Source: Anaerolineae bacterium
Lineage (GTDB): Bacteria; Chloroflexota; Anaerolineae; Aggregatilineales; Phototrophicaceae
Direction of reading: 5' to 3'
NCBI GenBank assembly: GCA_022822545.1
Contig: JAJEBE010000032.1
Location: 124,001 to 188,000, forward strand
DNA: 64,000 nucleotides
A program made the translations under genes and the position numbers. Shown in pieces: positions 33,819 to 42,515 of the stretch. The notes under the pieces were generated by a model that had not been told where the DNA came from, ran no database searches, and saw only the letters and a list, made by a program, of their open reading frames with translations. Numbering within the stretch: position 1 is the first letter of the stretch; the number at the start of each line of letters is the position of its first letter.

Positions 33819-35477
33819 ATGACCGCGCCCGAAAACCCCATTACCCCCGACCACATCGCCGCCGCCCAAACCCTGCTCGACCTCGACTTCAGCCCCGAAC
33901 AGCAGGCTCAAATGCTCGAGATCCTCAACGGCCGCCGCGAGCAATACGCCGCCATCCGCGCCGCCGACCTCGATAACAGCGTGCCTATGGCGCTCAACTT
34001 CAATGTGCATGCGTCCGACCCCGATCCCGCGCCCGTCCCGCGAACCTATGCCATGGGCGCGCAAGCTCCCGTCAGCCGCCCCGCCGACCTCGAAGACGCC
34101 GCCTTCTACACCCTGACCCAACTCGCCGAACTCATCCGGACGCGCCAGGTCACCTCCCTCGAACTGACCGAGATGTACCTGGCGCGGCTCAAGCGTTACG
34201 ATCCCGCCCTCAAGTGCGTCGCCGCCTACACCGACGACCTCGCCATCGAGCAAGCCAAGCGCGCCGACAGCGAAATCGCCCGCGGCTTCTATCGCGGTCC
34301 CCTGCATGGCATCCCCTGGGGCGCCAAGGACCTGCTCGCCACCCGCGGTTATCCCACCCAGTGGGGCGCCATGCCTTACAAGGACCAGATCATCGATGCC
34401 GATGCGACCGTCGTGCGGCGGCTGGAAGAGGCTGGCGCTGTGCTCATCGCCAAGCTCACCCTGGGCGCGCTGGCCAACGGCGATGTCTGGTACGGCGGCA
34501 TGACCCGCAACCCCTGGAACACGGAAGAGGGCAGCAGCGGCTCATCGGCGGGCTCGGGCGCGGCCACGGCCGCCGGGCTGGTCGGCTTCGCCATCGGCAC
34601 CGAGACCCTGGGCAGCATCGTCTCGCCCTCGTCCCGCTGCGGCGTCAGCGGTTTGCGCCCCACCTTCGGCCGCGTCAGCCGTTACGGCGCCATGGCGCTC
34701 AGCTGGAGCAAGGACAAGATCGGGCCCATGTGCCGCTCGGTCGAGGATTGCGCCCTCGTCTTCAGCGCCATCTACGGTCCCGACGGTCTTGATATGACGG
34801 TCACGCCCGAGTCATTTGACTGGGATCCGGCGCTTGACCCGAGGCAGCTGCGCGTCGGCTATGTCGCCAGCGCCTTCAAGCCGGAAGCGGCCGAGACCGA
34901 CGATCCGGAGAAGCAGGCGCTCTATCGCACGCTCCTGGAAAACGGCATCGCCGCCCTTGAGGTCATGCGCGCGATTGGCTTCGATTTGAGGCCCCTCGAA
35001 TTGCCCGAGAGAGATATCAGCGCGCTCTGGATGATAGGGACCGCCGAAGCCGCGGCTGCTTTCGACCAGATCACCCGTGACGGCTCGGTCGACAGCATGA
35101 AGCGCCAGGATGACGATGCCTGGCCCAACATATTCCGCGCCGCCCGCTTCATCCCGGCCGTCGAGTACATCAACGCCAATCGCGTCCGCGCGCTGCTGAT
35201 GCATGATATGGCGCGTATCATGCGGGAGGTGGATGTCTTCATCTCGCCCAGCTATGACTGGGACACTTTGAAGATCACCAACTACACCGGGCATCCCGCC
35301 GTCGTCCTGCCCAACGGCTTCACCGAGGCGCATAGTCCCACCAGCATCTCCTTCATCGGTGGCCTGCATAAGGAAGCCGAGACCCTCGCCGTCGCCAAAG
35401 CCTATCAAGACGGGGCAGACTGGCATCAGCAGTATCCTGATTTGGACGCCGCTATTGAATCTAAGGAAGACATGTAG
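33819..35477 (+). CDS. Amidase (amidase-signature family)
   Basis: A 552-residue serine hydrolase that cleaves amide bonds by the Ser-cisSer-Lys mechanism. The catalytic lysine is K170 in GIPWGAKD, the cis-serine about S243 in the serine/glycine loop GSSGSSAGS, and the nucleophile S266 in GTETLGSI. An N-terminal region of about 90 residues, including LLDLDFSPEQQAQMLEIL, precedes the domain; it resembles the small GatC/AtzG-like partner helix pair and may be a fused version of it. I start at ATG 33819, with AAGG 8 bases upstream; the frame from 33657 runs through the promoter region. The stop codon lies inside a palindromic repeat. The substrate is unknown. Confidence 0.88.
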   Translation: MTAPENPITPDHIAAAQTLLDLDFSPEQQAQMLEILNGRREQYAAIRAADLDNSVPMALNFNVHASDPDPAPVPRTYAMGAQAPVSRPADLEDAAFYTLTQLAELIRTRQVTSLELTEMYLARLKRYDPALKCVAAYTDDLAIEQAKRADSEIARGFYRGPLHGIPWGAKDLLATRGYPTQWGAMPYKDQIIDADATVVRRLEEAGAVLIAKLTLGALANGDVWYGGMTRNPWNTEEGSSGSSAGSGAATAAGLVGFAIGTETLGSIVSPSSRCGVSGLRPTFGRVSRYGAMALSWSKDKIGPMCRSVEDCALVFSAIYGPDGLDMTVTPESFDWDPALDPRQLRVGYVASAFKPEAAETDDPEKQALYRTLLENGIAALEVMRAIGFDLRPLELPERDISALWMIGTAEAAAAFDQITRDGSVDSMKRQDDDAWPNIFRAARFIPAVEYINANRVRALLMHDMARIMREVDVFISPSYDWDTLKITNYTGHPAVVLPNGFTEAHSPTSISFIGGLHKEAETLAVAKAYQDGADWHQQYPDLDAAIESKEDM

Positions 35478-35497
35478 AGGCGACGCGTGTGTCACCC
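35474..35497. repeat. Degenerate GTAGGGGCGAC-type repeat overlapping the amidase stop
   Basis: GTAGAGGCGAC...GTCACCC resembles the palindromic repeats at 24419, 31810 and 35517 with two changes. Its TAG is the amidase stop codon. Confidence 0.5.
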
Positions 35498-35516
35498 ATG
35501 ACTTGAAATGTTGGTT

Positions 35517-35542
35517 GTAGGGGCGAGCTATCAGGTCGCCCG
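35517..35542. repeat. GTAGGGGCGAC palindromic repeat, copy D
   Basis: GTAGGGGCGA...TCGCCCG with a 6-bp core stem. It is followed, as at 31810, by a C-rich/G-rich palindromic tract (35551-35590). It lies between the convergent amidase and queG genes and may help terminate both. Confidence 0.65.
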
Positions 35543-35596
35543 TCCTTCAAGCCCCTCCCTCTTGACGGGGTAGGGCTTTGGGGTGGGGGTGAAAGC

Positions 35597-36730
35597 CTAC
35601 GCCAGCAACGCCTCCACCTCGCCCCGCACCCGCCCATCATCTTCGCGCCGGTGCAGGTCGCTCAGGAGCTTGCTGCTATCCAAGCCCATCGTTCGCCAAA
35701 GCGCCCAGGCGGCATGCCCCCGCACCAGCGCGCTCTCGTCATAGAGCAACTGAATCAGGTGGGGGATGGCGCGCTCGTGACGCCAGTTGCCGGCGGCGAT
35801 GCAGGCGTTGCGCACCAGGCGCTCGCGCCCGACCCGCTCCACCGGCGTCCGGCGGAACATCGCCCGGAACGATTCCTCATTCGACATGAGGATATCGGTG
35901 AGCAGCGGCGCGACCCGGTCCACATCGAAGGGCAGGAAGGCGACCTCGTCCGTTTCTTGGGCGAAGCGCTGAAAGGGGCAGACCTCCTGGCAGATATCGC
36001 AGCCAAAGATCCAGTTGCCGAAGCCCGGGCGCAAATCGCGGTCGATCCAGCCTTTGTTCTCGATCGTGTGATAGCTGATGCAGCGCCGCGAATCCAGCAC
36101 GAAGGGTTGGGGGAAGGCATCGGTGGGGCAAGCGGCCAGGCAGCGGGTACAAGTCCCGCACATCGTCTCCCGCTGCGGCCTGTCGTAGTCATCGAATTCC
36201 AGCGAGCTGATGATCTCGCCGAGGAAGAAATAACTGCCGCGCCGCGGGTGGATGAGCATGCTGTTCTTGCCGATGAAACCCAGGCCCGCTTGCTGGGCGT
36301 GGCTGCGCTCGAGGATGGCGCCAGTATCGACATAGATCTTCTGCGCCGGCTTGACGCCGCTTGCTTCGGCCAGCCATTCGGCGAAAGCCTCCAGCCGCAG
36401 GCCGAGCACATTGTGGTAGTCGACGCCCCAGGCGTAGGCGGCGATGCGGCCGCGGGCGGGGTCGCGCAGCAGCGCTTCATCGGCGTAGCGGGCATAATAA
36501 TCCATGCCGACAACGACGAGCGTCCGCGCCCCCGGCATGATTTCGCGCAGGTCTTGCCGCCGCCGGACGCGGTCGGCCCGGGCCATATAGCGCATCTCGC
36601 CCTGCATCCCGCGCTGAATCCAGCGGAGATAGGCCGCCAGCGTGGGCGAGGGCGCAGCCGGCGTCACGCCGCAGAGGTTGAAGCCGAGTTCGGCGGCTTT
36701 GCGGCGGACGCGAGCGACTGTAGGCGGCAT
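35597..36730 (-). CDS. queG: Epoxyqueuosine reductase
   Basis: Catalyses the last step of queuosine synthesis, reducing epoxyqueuosine to queuosine in tRNA with cobalamin and two 4Fe-4S clusters. Ferredoxin-type motifs CGTCTRCLAACPTDAF and CDICQEVCPF supply the eight cluster cysteines. Other family blocks are YVDTGAILERSHAQQAGLGFIGKNSMLIHPRRGSYFFLGEI and ISYHTIENKGWI. The C-terminal ~80 residues form a HEAT-like repeat (IPHLIQLLYDESALVRGHAAWAL) that binds tRNA. At 377 residues the length is normal. It lies 14 bases after the small HMA gene and may be translated from the same transcript. Confidence 0.95.
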   Translation of the reverse strand: MPPTVARVRRKAAELGFNLCGVTPAAPSPTLAAYLRWIQRGMQGEMRYMARADRVRRRQDLREIMPGARTLVVVGMDYYARYADEALLRDPARGRIAAYAWGVDYHNVLGLRLEAFAEWLAEASGVKPAQKIYVDTGAILERSHAQQAGLGFIGKNSMLIHPRRGSYFFLGEIISSLEFDDYDRPQRETMCGTCTRCLAACPTDAFPQPFVLDSRRCISYHTIENKGWIDRDLRPGFGNWIFGCDICQEVCPFQRFAQETDEVAFLPFDVDRVAPLLTDILMSNEESFRAMFRRTPVERVGRERLVRNACIAAGNWRHERAIPHLIQLLYDESALVRGHAAWALWRTMGLDSSKLLSDLHRREDDGRVRGEVEALLA

Positions 36731-36744
36731 TTTGGCGGCGGGAT

Positions 36745-36954
36745 TTAGCTTTTGGCGGGCGGGTAGTCGATCTCTTTGAGCGCCTGGACGATGTTATCCC
36801 AGGAAGCGGGCGCATCGAATTCGATCTGGATAGTTTTGCTGGCCACATCGCCGCTGACCGCCTGCACACCGGCGAGATCTTGCAGTTCGATCTTGATCGC
36901 CTGTACGCAGCCGGCGCAGCCGATATTGGGCACTTGGAAACTTTTGCTGGTCAT
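36745..36954 (-). CDS. Heavy-metal-associated (HMA) domain protein
   Basis: A 69-residue protein made of a single HMA ferredoxin-like fold: FQVPNIGCAGCVQAIKIEL with the metal-binding C13-x-x-C16, then two strands (VSGDVASKTIQIEFD) and a helix. Single HMA proteins carry Cu+ in the cytoplasm, usually to a P-type ATPase; the copA gene lies 5 kb away. The usual GMTC is replaced by IGCAGC, so a different metal is possible. A minus-strand TATAAT is at 36986-36991, about 30 bases before its start. It precedes queG by 14 bases, with no evident functional link. Confidence 0.83.
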   Translation of the reverse strand: MTSKSFQVPNIGCAGCVQAIKIELQDLAGVQAVSGDVASKTIQIEFDAPASWDNIVQALKEIDYPPAKS

Positions 36955-36985
36955 GGTATCGCCTCGTCAGTTCAGATTCATTTCT

Positions 36986-36991
36986 ATTATA
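36986..36991 (-). promoter_or_regulatory. -10 box for the HMA-queG pair
   Basis: A perfect TATAAT on the minus strand, 32 bases before the HMA start. No clear -35 hexamer. Confidence 0.4.
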
Positions 36992-37120
36992 ACTGCTGAG
37001 CGTGGCGAACTTACAGCGTTTCATGTTGAGGCGGCGCTGGAATTCTGCTGTGAGGAGGGAGAGCGAGCTTGATAGCGCCAGGATATTGTCCGGCTTGCTC
37101 GCCAGTACAGTTAGCGCGCG

Positions 37121-37525
37121 TCAAATATAGAGCACCACGTAATCGTCCTGGACTTGCACTGAGTAGGTCTCAACCGAAGGGTCTTCGTCCGGCATCTGTT
37201 CGATAGCGACATCGTAGGCCTTGACCCGCATGCGATGCGGATTATAGACCGAGCGGCCGGATGTAATGTCGAATTCCCAGCCGTGCCACGGGCAGCGCAC
37301 AATTTCGCCGTCACGGATTATCTGCATCTGAAGCGGTTCGTCGCTGACCACCAGGCCGGTAATGATGCCGCGGCAGAGGGGTGCGCCTTTATGCGGGCAG
37401 GTATTGCGCAGGGCGAAGAATTCCCCGCGGATATTGAATATGCCTATGCTGCGCTTCTCGGCTTCGACGATCCTGACAGCGCCGGGCTGCAAGTCCTCAG
37501 CACGGCAGATGACGTGACGACCCAT
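37121..37525 (-). CDS. Rieske 2Fe-2S protein
   Basis: A 134-residue single-domain Rieske ferredoxin. The cluster ligands are C43-P-H45 and C78-P-W-H81 (boxes NTCPHKGAPLC and RCPWHGWEFD). The spacing between the boxes is longer than in most Rieske ferredoxins, with a hydrophobic insert (RGIITGLVVSDEPLQMQII). Such proteins donate electrons to oxygenases or form the N-terminal part of them. It follows the amidohydrolase gene by 4 bases, as the last gene of the ABC-amidohydrolase operon. An oxygenase partner is not present here. It may act in turnover of the compound imported by the transporter. Confidence 0.9.
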   Translation of the reverse strand: MGRHVICRAEDLQPGAVRIVEAEKRSIGIFNIRGEFFALRNTCPHKGAPLCRGIITGLVVSDEPLQMQIIRDGEIVRCPWHGWEFDITSGRSVYNPHRMRVKAYDVAIEQMPDEDPSVETYSVQVQDDYVVLYI

Positions 37526-37529
37526 GCGC

Positions 37530-38633
37530 TCACTCCGGCTGCCCCAGCTTGTGGAAAGTCTCCAGCGCGCTCTCGCCGAAGATGCGTTGGCGCAGCTTGT
37601 TCGGCAAGCGAGTCAAAGTCTTGCGCGGATCATCAAAGTCAAAATGCGGGAAGTCGCTGCCAAAGAGCAGGGTCTGGTCGCCATGCATCCATTCAATAAT
37701 CTGCTCCAGATCGCGCTCGTTATCCGGCTCGTCGATCGGCTGAGTGTTCAGGCGGATGTGCTCCTTGACATATTCGCTCGGAGGCTTCTTGACCCAGGGC
37801 ACCTGGTAGCGCAGCGCCTTCCAATCCGAATCCATGCGCCAGAGATACCAGGGCATCCAGGCGAAGCCCGCTTCAATGTTCACCACGCGCAGGCCTGGGA
37901 ACTTCTCGAAGGCACCCTCGAAAATGTAACTCGCCATGTGCGCCATGTAGACAGGAGCGCGCATCATGCGGCCTTCGACGTAGTGGCTGGGCCAGCCGGC
38001 GGCGGTGGGCGGACCGTTGATGCCGACGCCTTCGCCGTTGAAGTGGATCATCACCGCCAGCCGGTTTCGTTCGCAGGCTTCGTAGATCGGGTCGTAAACG
38101 CGATTGCCGTAAGGTTTGGTAGCGCCGCCGGGCATGATGATCGCGATCACAGCCGGATGCGAGCCGATGCGGTCGATTTCCTTCGTCATGCCGATGGGGT
38201 CCTGGCTATTAACCGCCATCGCCAGCCGGAAGCGCTCGTCGCTGGCGACCCAGTGTTCGAGGCTGTAATCGTTGAAAGCGCGGCATATTGCCGAGCCCAA
38301 ATCGGCATCGGGCATGCTGCAGGCGCCGTAGGCGGTAGAGCCGGTCAAGATGGCAATATCAATCTCGCAGTCATCCAGCAACTGGCGGCGGGTGCTTTCC
38401 AGGGTATCTTCCATATCGAGGAAGTCGGCGCGGGTGCCGCGGATGCCGCCATTGTGCCAATATTGGCTGGAAGGGCCGCTGCCGCCATGGTCGCGCAATC
38501 GCTCGGCATAGACTTGGGGGAGATAGGGATAGAGGTCAGTCCAGCCGCTAACACCGTGATGCACATCAGTGTCGACGATGTACAGGTCTTGTTTCTTTTG
38601 CGCGGGGCGCGGCAGAGTTTTTTCAACTTGCAT
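37530..38633 (-). CDS. Amidohydrolase-2 family hydrolase/decarboxylase
   Basis: A 367-residue TIM-barrel metalloenzyme of the amidohydrolase-2 (ACMSD/LigW-like) group. The first metal motif is DTDVHHG near 21-27. Later ligands are H in VMIHFNGEG, VYMAHMASYIFEG and the C-terminal LLFGSDFPHFDFDDP with its metal aspartate. Members decarboxylate aromatic acids or hydrolyse lactones without oxygen. The bulky aromatic content (YLWRMDSDW) is typical. The gene sits between the peptide-type binding protein and the Rieske gene on one strand, suggesting catabolism of the imported molecule. The exact reaction is not inferable. Confidence 0.85.
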   Translation of the reverse strand: MQVEKTLPRPAQKKQDLYIVDTDVHHGVSGWTDLYPYLPQVYAERLRDHGGSGPSSQYWHNGGIRGTRADFLDMEDTLESTRRQLLDDCEIDIAILTGSTAYGACSMPDADLGSAICRAFNDYSLEHWVASDERFRLAMAVNSQDPIGMTKEIDRIGSHPAVIAIIMPGGATKPYGNRVYDPIYEACERNRLAVMIHFNGEGVGINGPPTAAGWPSHYVEGRMMRAPVYMAHMASYIFEGAFEKFPGLRVVNIEAGFAWMPWYLWRMDSDWKALRYQVPWVKKPPSEYVKEHIRLNTQPIDEPDNERDLEQIIEWMHGDQTLLFGSDFPHFDFDDPRKTLTRLPNKLRQRIFGESALETFHKLGQPE

Positions 38634-38728
38634 TATTCATTATTCCAAGGAACTTGTCAGTGTCATAAGGGGGCAGGAGAGGCGTCAGCCCGCAACTGGC
38701 AAGCGCCTCTCCATGCTGTGTTTGAGTC

Positions 38729-40288
38729 TTACTCGGCGTCGTTTACCCAAGTCTGCGTCAATAACCAACCAGAACTCGGCGTCAGGGTGATATCCTGAAC
38801 ACGTCCGCGGGCCGCGCCGATGACCGGGATGTTGCCCACCCATACGTAAGGCGCTTCTTCAAGCTGAATCGCGACCAGATCGGCCCAGGCTTGCGCGCGC
38901 GCAGCTTGATCCAGCGTGGTGCGCGAATCCTCAATGCGGCCCCAGGCGACTTCGTTGTTGTAATCGGCGAAATTGACAATACCGCCGGGCTGGAAGAACA
39001 TCGCTTTGCTATCCGGATCGCCCGGCGTGACGCCGTTCTGGAAGCCGGCCATCTGGCCTTCGGTGTTTTCACCAGCGCCAACCAACCAGATATCCAGCCA
39101 ACTGGTGCGTTCCAGCGCTTGAATTTCGATGCGAATCCCGACCTGCGCCAGCATCGCCTGAACGATCTGCGCCATCTGCGCGTCCACCGTCCGATTGATG
39201 TGCGTATAGACCACATCTATGCCATCGGGATAGCCGGCTTCCGCCAGCAGTTGGCGCGCGAGGTCGGGATCGTAAACCTGCCGCGGTTCCTCGACCCAGT
39301 ACCAGACATCCAGCGGGAAGGGGAAGTTGGCATAATAGCCGATGCCTTCGCTGAGGTTCTCGATCAAGGCATCGGGCTGCAGCGCGGCTTGAACCGCCAG
39401 GCGCAGGCGCACATCATCGAAGGGTGGCTGGCTAACATTGAATGTCACCGTATAAGCCGTGGCGTTGACCGTCTCCACCACCTTCAAATCGGCATCGCTC
39501 TCGATGGTCGGCACATCGCGCGGCAGAATCCGCTCGTTGAGATCGAACTCGCCACTCTGCAAGTTGAGCAGGCGCACGGTGTTGTCTTCGATGCCCGTTA
39601 ATACAAGGCCGTCGAGGTAGGGCAGGGGCTCGCCATCGGCGCCGATTTCCCAATAATTTTCGTTGCGTTCCAGCACGGCTTCTTCTCCCGGCGTCCAGGA
39701 TACCAGCTTGAAGGGTCCAGAACCGACGGCGTTGAAGCGATAATCGTCCCCGTATTCAGCCACGGCGGCCGGCGAGACAATGGTCGTGGCGCCAGCGAGA
39801 GTGGAAAGGAAGGCCGCGTTAAAGCTGCTCAGGACGACTTCTACCGTCACCTCGTCGACGACATTGACGGCTTCGATCGCTGTCAAACGGCCCGCAATAT
39901 AGGATTCAGATTCGGGATCGCGCATGCGATCGATGGTGAATTTCACCGCTTCAGCGTCAAGCGCTGTGCCGTCATGGAAGCTCACGCCGCTGCGAATGTG
40001 GAAAGTGTATTTCAGTCCGTCCTCACTGACATCCCAGGATTCGGCGATTTCGGGCAGGATCTCTCCAGCGGTGTTGATCCGAATTAGCTGGTTGTAGAGT
40101 GCGTCATAGGCGACTCGGTCACAGACGCCCAACTGCGTGCTCTGCGGATCGAGGCTGGTGAGAGCGGCCACACAGACGCCGCTGATAGTCCCGCCGCGCT
40201 GTGGCATTTCCGATTGGGCGATGACGGTGGCGTTCGTCAACACCAGCGCTAAAATAACACATACGAAGAATAGTTTTCGTAAAGACAT
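38729..40288 (-). CDS. ABC transporter substrate-binding protein, family 5 (peptide/nickel type)
   Basis: A 519-residue exported binding protein. A signal peptide (LRKLFFVCVILALVLTNATVIAQ) precedes the SBP_bac_5 fold: RGGTISGVC, LDPQS, AESWDVSEDGLKYTFHIRSGVSFHDGTALDAEAVKFTIDRM, then VGSGPFKLVSWTPGEEAVLERNENYW. The N-terminus has no lipobox cysteine. AGGAG lies 5 bases before the ATG. It follows the two permease genes and precedes the amidohydrolase. The ligand may be an oligopeptide, opine or other polar compound. Confidence 0.9.
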   Translation of the reverse strand: MSLRKLFFVCVILALVLTNATVIAQSEMPQRGGTISGVCVAALTSLDPQSTQLGVCDRVAYDALYNQLIRINTAGEILPEIAESWDVSEDGLKYTFHIRSGVSFHDGTALDAEAVKFTIDRMRDPESESYIAGRLTAIEAVNVVDEVTVEVVLSSFNAAFLSTLAGATTIVSPAAVAEYGDDYRFNAVGSGPFKLVSWTPGEEAVLERNENYWEIGADGEPLPYLDGLVLTGIEDNTVRLLNLQSGEFDLNERILPRDVPTIESDADLKVVETVNATAYTVTFNVSQPPFDDVRLRLAVQAALQPDALIENLSEGIGYYANFPFPLDVWYWVEEPRQVYDPDLARQLLAEAGYPDGIDVVYTHINRTVDAQMAQIVQAMLAQVGIRIEIQALERTSWLDIWLVGAGENTEGQMAGFQNGVTPGDPDSKAMFFQPGGIVNFADYNNEVAWGRIEDSRTTLDQAARAQAWADLVAIQLEEAPYVWVGNIPVIGAARGRVQDITLTPSSGWLLTQTWVNDAE

Positions 40289-40363
40289 TTCTACTCCTAT
40301 CTTGCTTCTGTTAATCGGTAACGAAATTTTACCCCCTCTCTCTCATTACGCAAATAAATTCGC

Positions 40364-41269
40364 TCAATTTCTGCCGCGACGCAACTTGGGGTCAAGCACA
40401 TCGCGCAAGCCATCGCCCAGGAAGTTCAAGCCCAGAGTCGTCACGGCGATGGCGACGCCGGGAAACATGCTCAACCATATAGCAGTACTGAGGTAGGGAT
40501 AGCCGGTTTGCAGCATGCCGCCCCAGCTTGGCGTGGGTGGGCGCGCGCCCAAACCAACGAAGCTGAGCGACGCCTCGGTCAGGATGGCGCCGGCGCTGCT
40601 GACCGCAGCCGCGACGATGATGGGCGCGATGCCGTTGGGCAGGATGTGGCGGAAGATGATGTGTGAATTGCGGGCGCCCACTGCCCGGGCCGCCATGACG
40701 TAGTCGGTCTCTTTGATCTGCAGCGTCTGCCCGCGCATGAGACGGGCGAAGCCGGGGATGCTTACGATGCCGATGGCGATCATCGCATTGGTAAGGCCGG
40801 AGCCAAGCACCGAGGCGATGACAATCGCTAGCAAGACAGCGGGGAATGCCTGCAAGCCGTCCATGATCCGCATGGTCACGTTGTCGATACGTTTGCCGTA
40901 GAAGCCGGCGATCAAACCGACAGGCACGCCAAAGATCAAGCCGATGCCCACCGCCAGCATCGCCACCTGCAGCGATACGCGCCCGCCATAAACGATGCGC
41001 GAGAACTGATCTCTACCCAATTCGTCCGTGCCAAAAGGCGCTTCTGACGACGGCGGTAAAAGGTCGTTCATGAGGTCCAGCGCCGCCGGATCTTTGGCGA
41101 TGATAGGCGCCAACAAGGCCAGCAGTGCGAAGGTTCCCACACAGACCAGCCCGATGATCATTTGGCGGTTATGCCGTACGCGAAACCAGATGCCCGTCCG
41201 CGCTTGCGGGACCACGGCCACCGCGCCGGGCGCTTTATTGGTAGCGGATGCGGGGGTCGAGGAAGGCAT
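40364..41269 (-). CDS. ABC transporter permease, DppC type
   Basis: A 301-residue inner-membrane subunit with six helices. It starts with the OppC N-terminal segment (FRVRHNRQMIIGLVCVGTFALLALLAP, then PPSSEAPFGTDELGRDQFSRIVYGGRVSLQVA). The permease EAA loop is seen in MAARAVGARNSHIIFRHILPNG. It pairs with the upstream DppB-type permease, whose stop it overlaps by 35 bases, and with the downstream binding protein. No ATPase subunits are encoded next to it. Confidence 0.92.
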   Translation of the reverse strand: MPSSTPASATNKAPGAVAVVPQARTGIWFRVRHNRQMIIGLVCVGTFALLALLAPIIAKDPAALDLMNDLLPPSSEAPFGTDELGRDQFSRIVYGGRVSLQVAMLAVGIGLIFGVPVGLIAGFYGKRIDNVTMRIMDGLQAFPAVLLAIVIASVLGSGLTNAMIAIGIVSIPGFARLMRGQTLQIKETDYVMAARAVGARNSHIIFRHILPNGIAPIIVAAAVSSAGAILTEASLSFVGLGARPPTPSWGGMLQTGYPYLSTAIWLSMFPGVAIAVTTLGLNFLGDGLRDVLDPKLRRGRN

Positions 41270-42185
41270 AGAGCAGATCTACTCCGAGATTGATCAAGAT
41301 TACGAACATAGCCAGGACCATCGCGCCTGCCTGGATGACGGGAAAATCACGATGGAAGATCGCGGTGACCAGCAGACTGCCGACACCGGGCACGAGGAAA
41401 ATGCTTTCTACGATCAGCGAGCCGCCCATCAATCCGCCGAGGGTGAGTCCCATGACGGTGACGACGGGGATAAGCGAATTCTTGAGGGCGTGGCGCACCA
41501 AAACGCGGCGCTCCCGCAAACCCTTGGCGCGGGCCGTGCGGACGTAGTCATCACGCAGCACTTCCAGCAAGCTGGAGCGCACATGCCGCATCAGCCCGGC
41601 CGAGGCGCCGCCGCCCAATGCCAGAGCCGGCATTATCATATGGCGCAAGCCCGCGATTGGATCCTCAAAGATACTCGTATAGCCGGAAGCCGGCAGCCAT
41701 TTTAGCTGCACAGCAAAAAGCCAAATCATCAGGATGCCGAGCCAGAAGTTTGGTATCGCCAATCCAACGACGCTGATTAAACTGGCGGTCAGATCCCAGC
41801 GAGAATTGACGCGGATGGCGGCGAGGATGCCCAGGGGCAAGGCAATGATGGCGGCGATAACGATGGAGACGACCGCCAATTCGATGGACACTGGCAGACG
41901 CTGCACCAGTGATTCCGATACGGGATGTTTGTTGCGAGTTGAGCGTCCCAGGTCGCCTTGGAGCGCCTTGCCCAGCCAGTTGAAATATTGGATCGGCAGC
42001 GGCTGGTCGAGACCTAATTCCTTGCGCGCGACCTCGAGCGATTCCATCGTGCGAGCAGTATCCGGTCCCAAGATGGCGACGACGGGATCACCGGGGATGA
42101 GGAAGGTCAAGCCGAACACGATGATGCTCATAAAGAAGATGACGGGCAGGGTTTGGATGAGGCGGCGAAGGATATATTTTGACAT
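41235..42185 (-). CDS. ABC transporter permease, DppB type
   Basis: A 316-residue membrane subunit, first gene of the ABC-amidohydrolase operon. The start MSKYILRRLIQTLPVIFF is the typical DppB beginning, followed by FGLTFLIPGDPVVAILGP. Later come six helices and the EAA loop VRTARAKGLRERRVLVRHALKNSLIP. The end PGVGSLLVTAIFHRDFPVIQ is also standard. I start at ATG 42185. A longer frame to 42356 adds unrelated sequence without helices. It probably forms a heterodimer with the DppC-type subunit. Confidence 0.93.
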   Translation of the reverse strand: MSKYILRRLIQTLPVIFFMSIIVFGLTFLIPGDPVVAILGPDTARTMESLEVARKELGLDQPLPIQYFNWLGKALQGDLGRSTRNKHPVSESLVQRLPVSIELAVVSIVIAAIIALPLGILAAIRVNSRWDLTASLISVVGLAIPNFWLGILMIWLFAVQLKWLPASGYTSIFEDPIAGLRHMIMPALALGGGASAGLMRHVRSSLLEVLRDDYVRTARAKGLRERRVLVRHALKNSLIPVVTVMGLTLGGLMGGSLIVESIFLVPGVGSLLVTAIFHRDFPVIQAGAMVLAMFVILINLGVDLLYAFLDPRIRYQ

Positions 42186-42515
42186 GGCTTTGACGCGCGC
42201 AAGGGAAACGGGCTTGTCACTAGTATGCTCATTCGGCGATTGGCTGGCAAGTAAATGGTCGATTATGGACCCGCAATGCGCTCGGGGCGCGATAATGTTT
42301 TGCCTGCCGCAGGCTGCGCTGTTATTATTGTGGGAAGTGTTGTCGGAAATCCCCAAGCCAGCGCTCTGATCTTGACAGTGTCAGCCTAAGAGGCGGGGAT
42401 TCGCGATAGCTAACTCTCGCCGATTGTAGGGAAAGCGAGGCAAGCAATGTAAGGCGGTTGATGCATCAGGTAGGATTATCTGTCAGGCAATTCTTGTTAA
42501 TAAAGGAGAACCCCC
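42186..42515. other. Divergent intergenic region between the two ABC operons
   Basis: 330 bases separating the peptide-type operon (minus) and the sugar operon (plus). It contains an 11-base palindrome TGACAGTGTCA at 42373-42383 and a hairpin TGCCTGCCGCAGGCTGCG near 42301. No clear promoter pair could be assigned, and no gene is seen. Confidence 0.6.
42373..42383. promoter_or_regulatory. Palindrome TGACAGTGTCA, possible operator
   Basis: A perfect 5-bp inverted repeat with one central base, about 130 bases before the sugar-binding protein start. It is a candidate regulator site, unproven. Confidence 0.3.
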
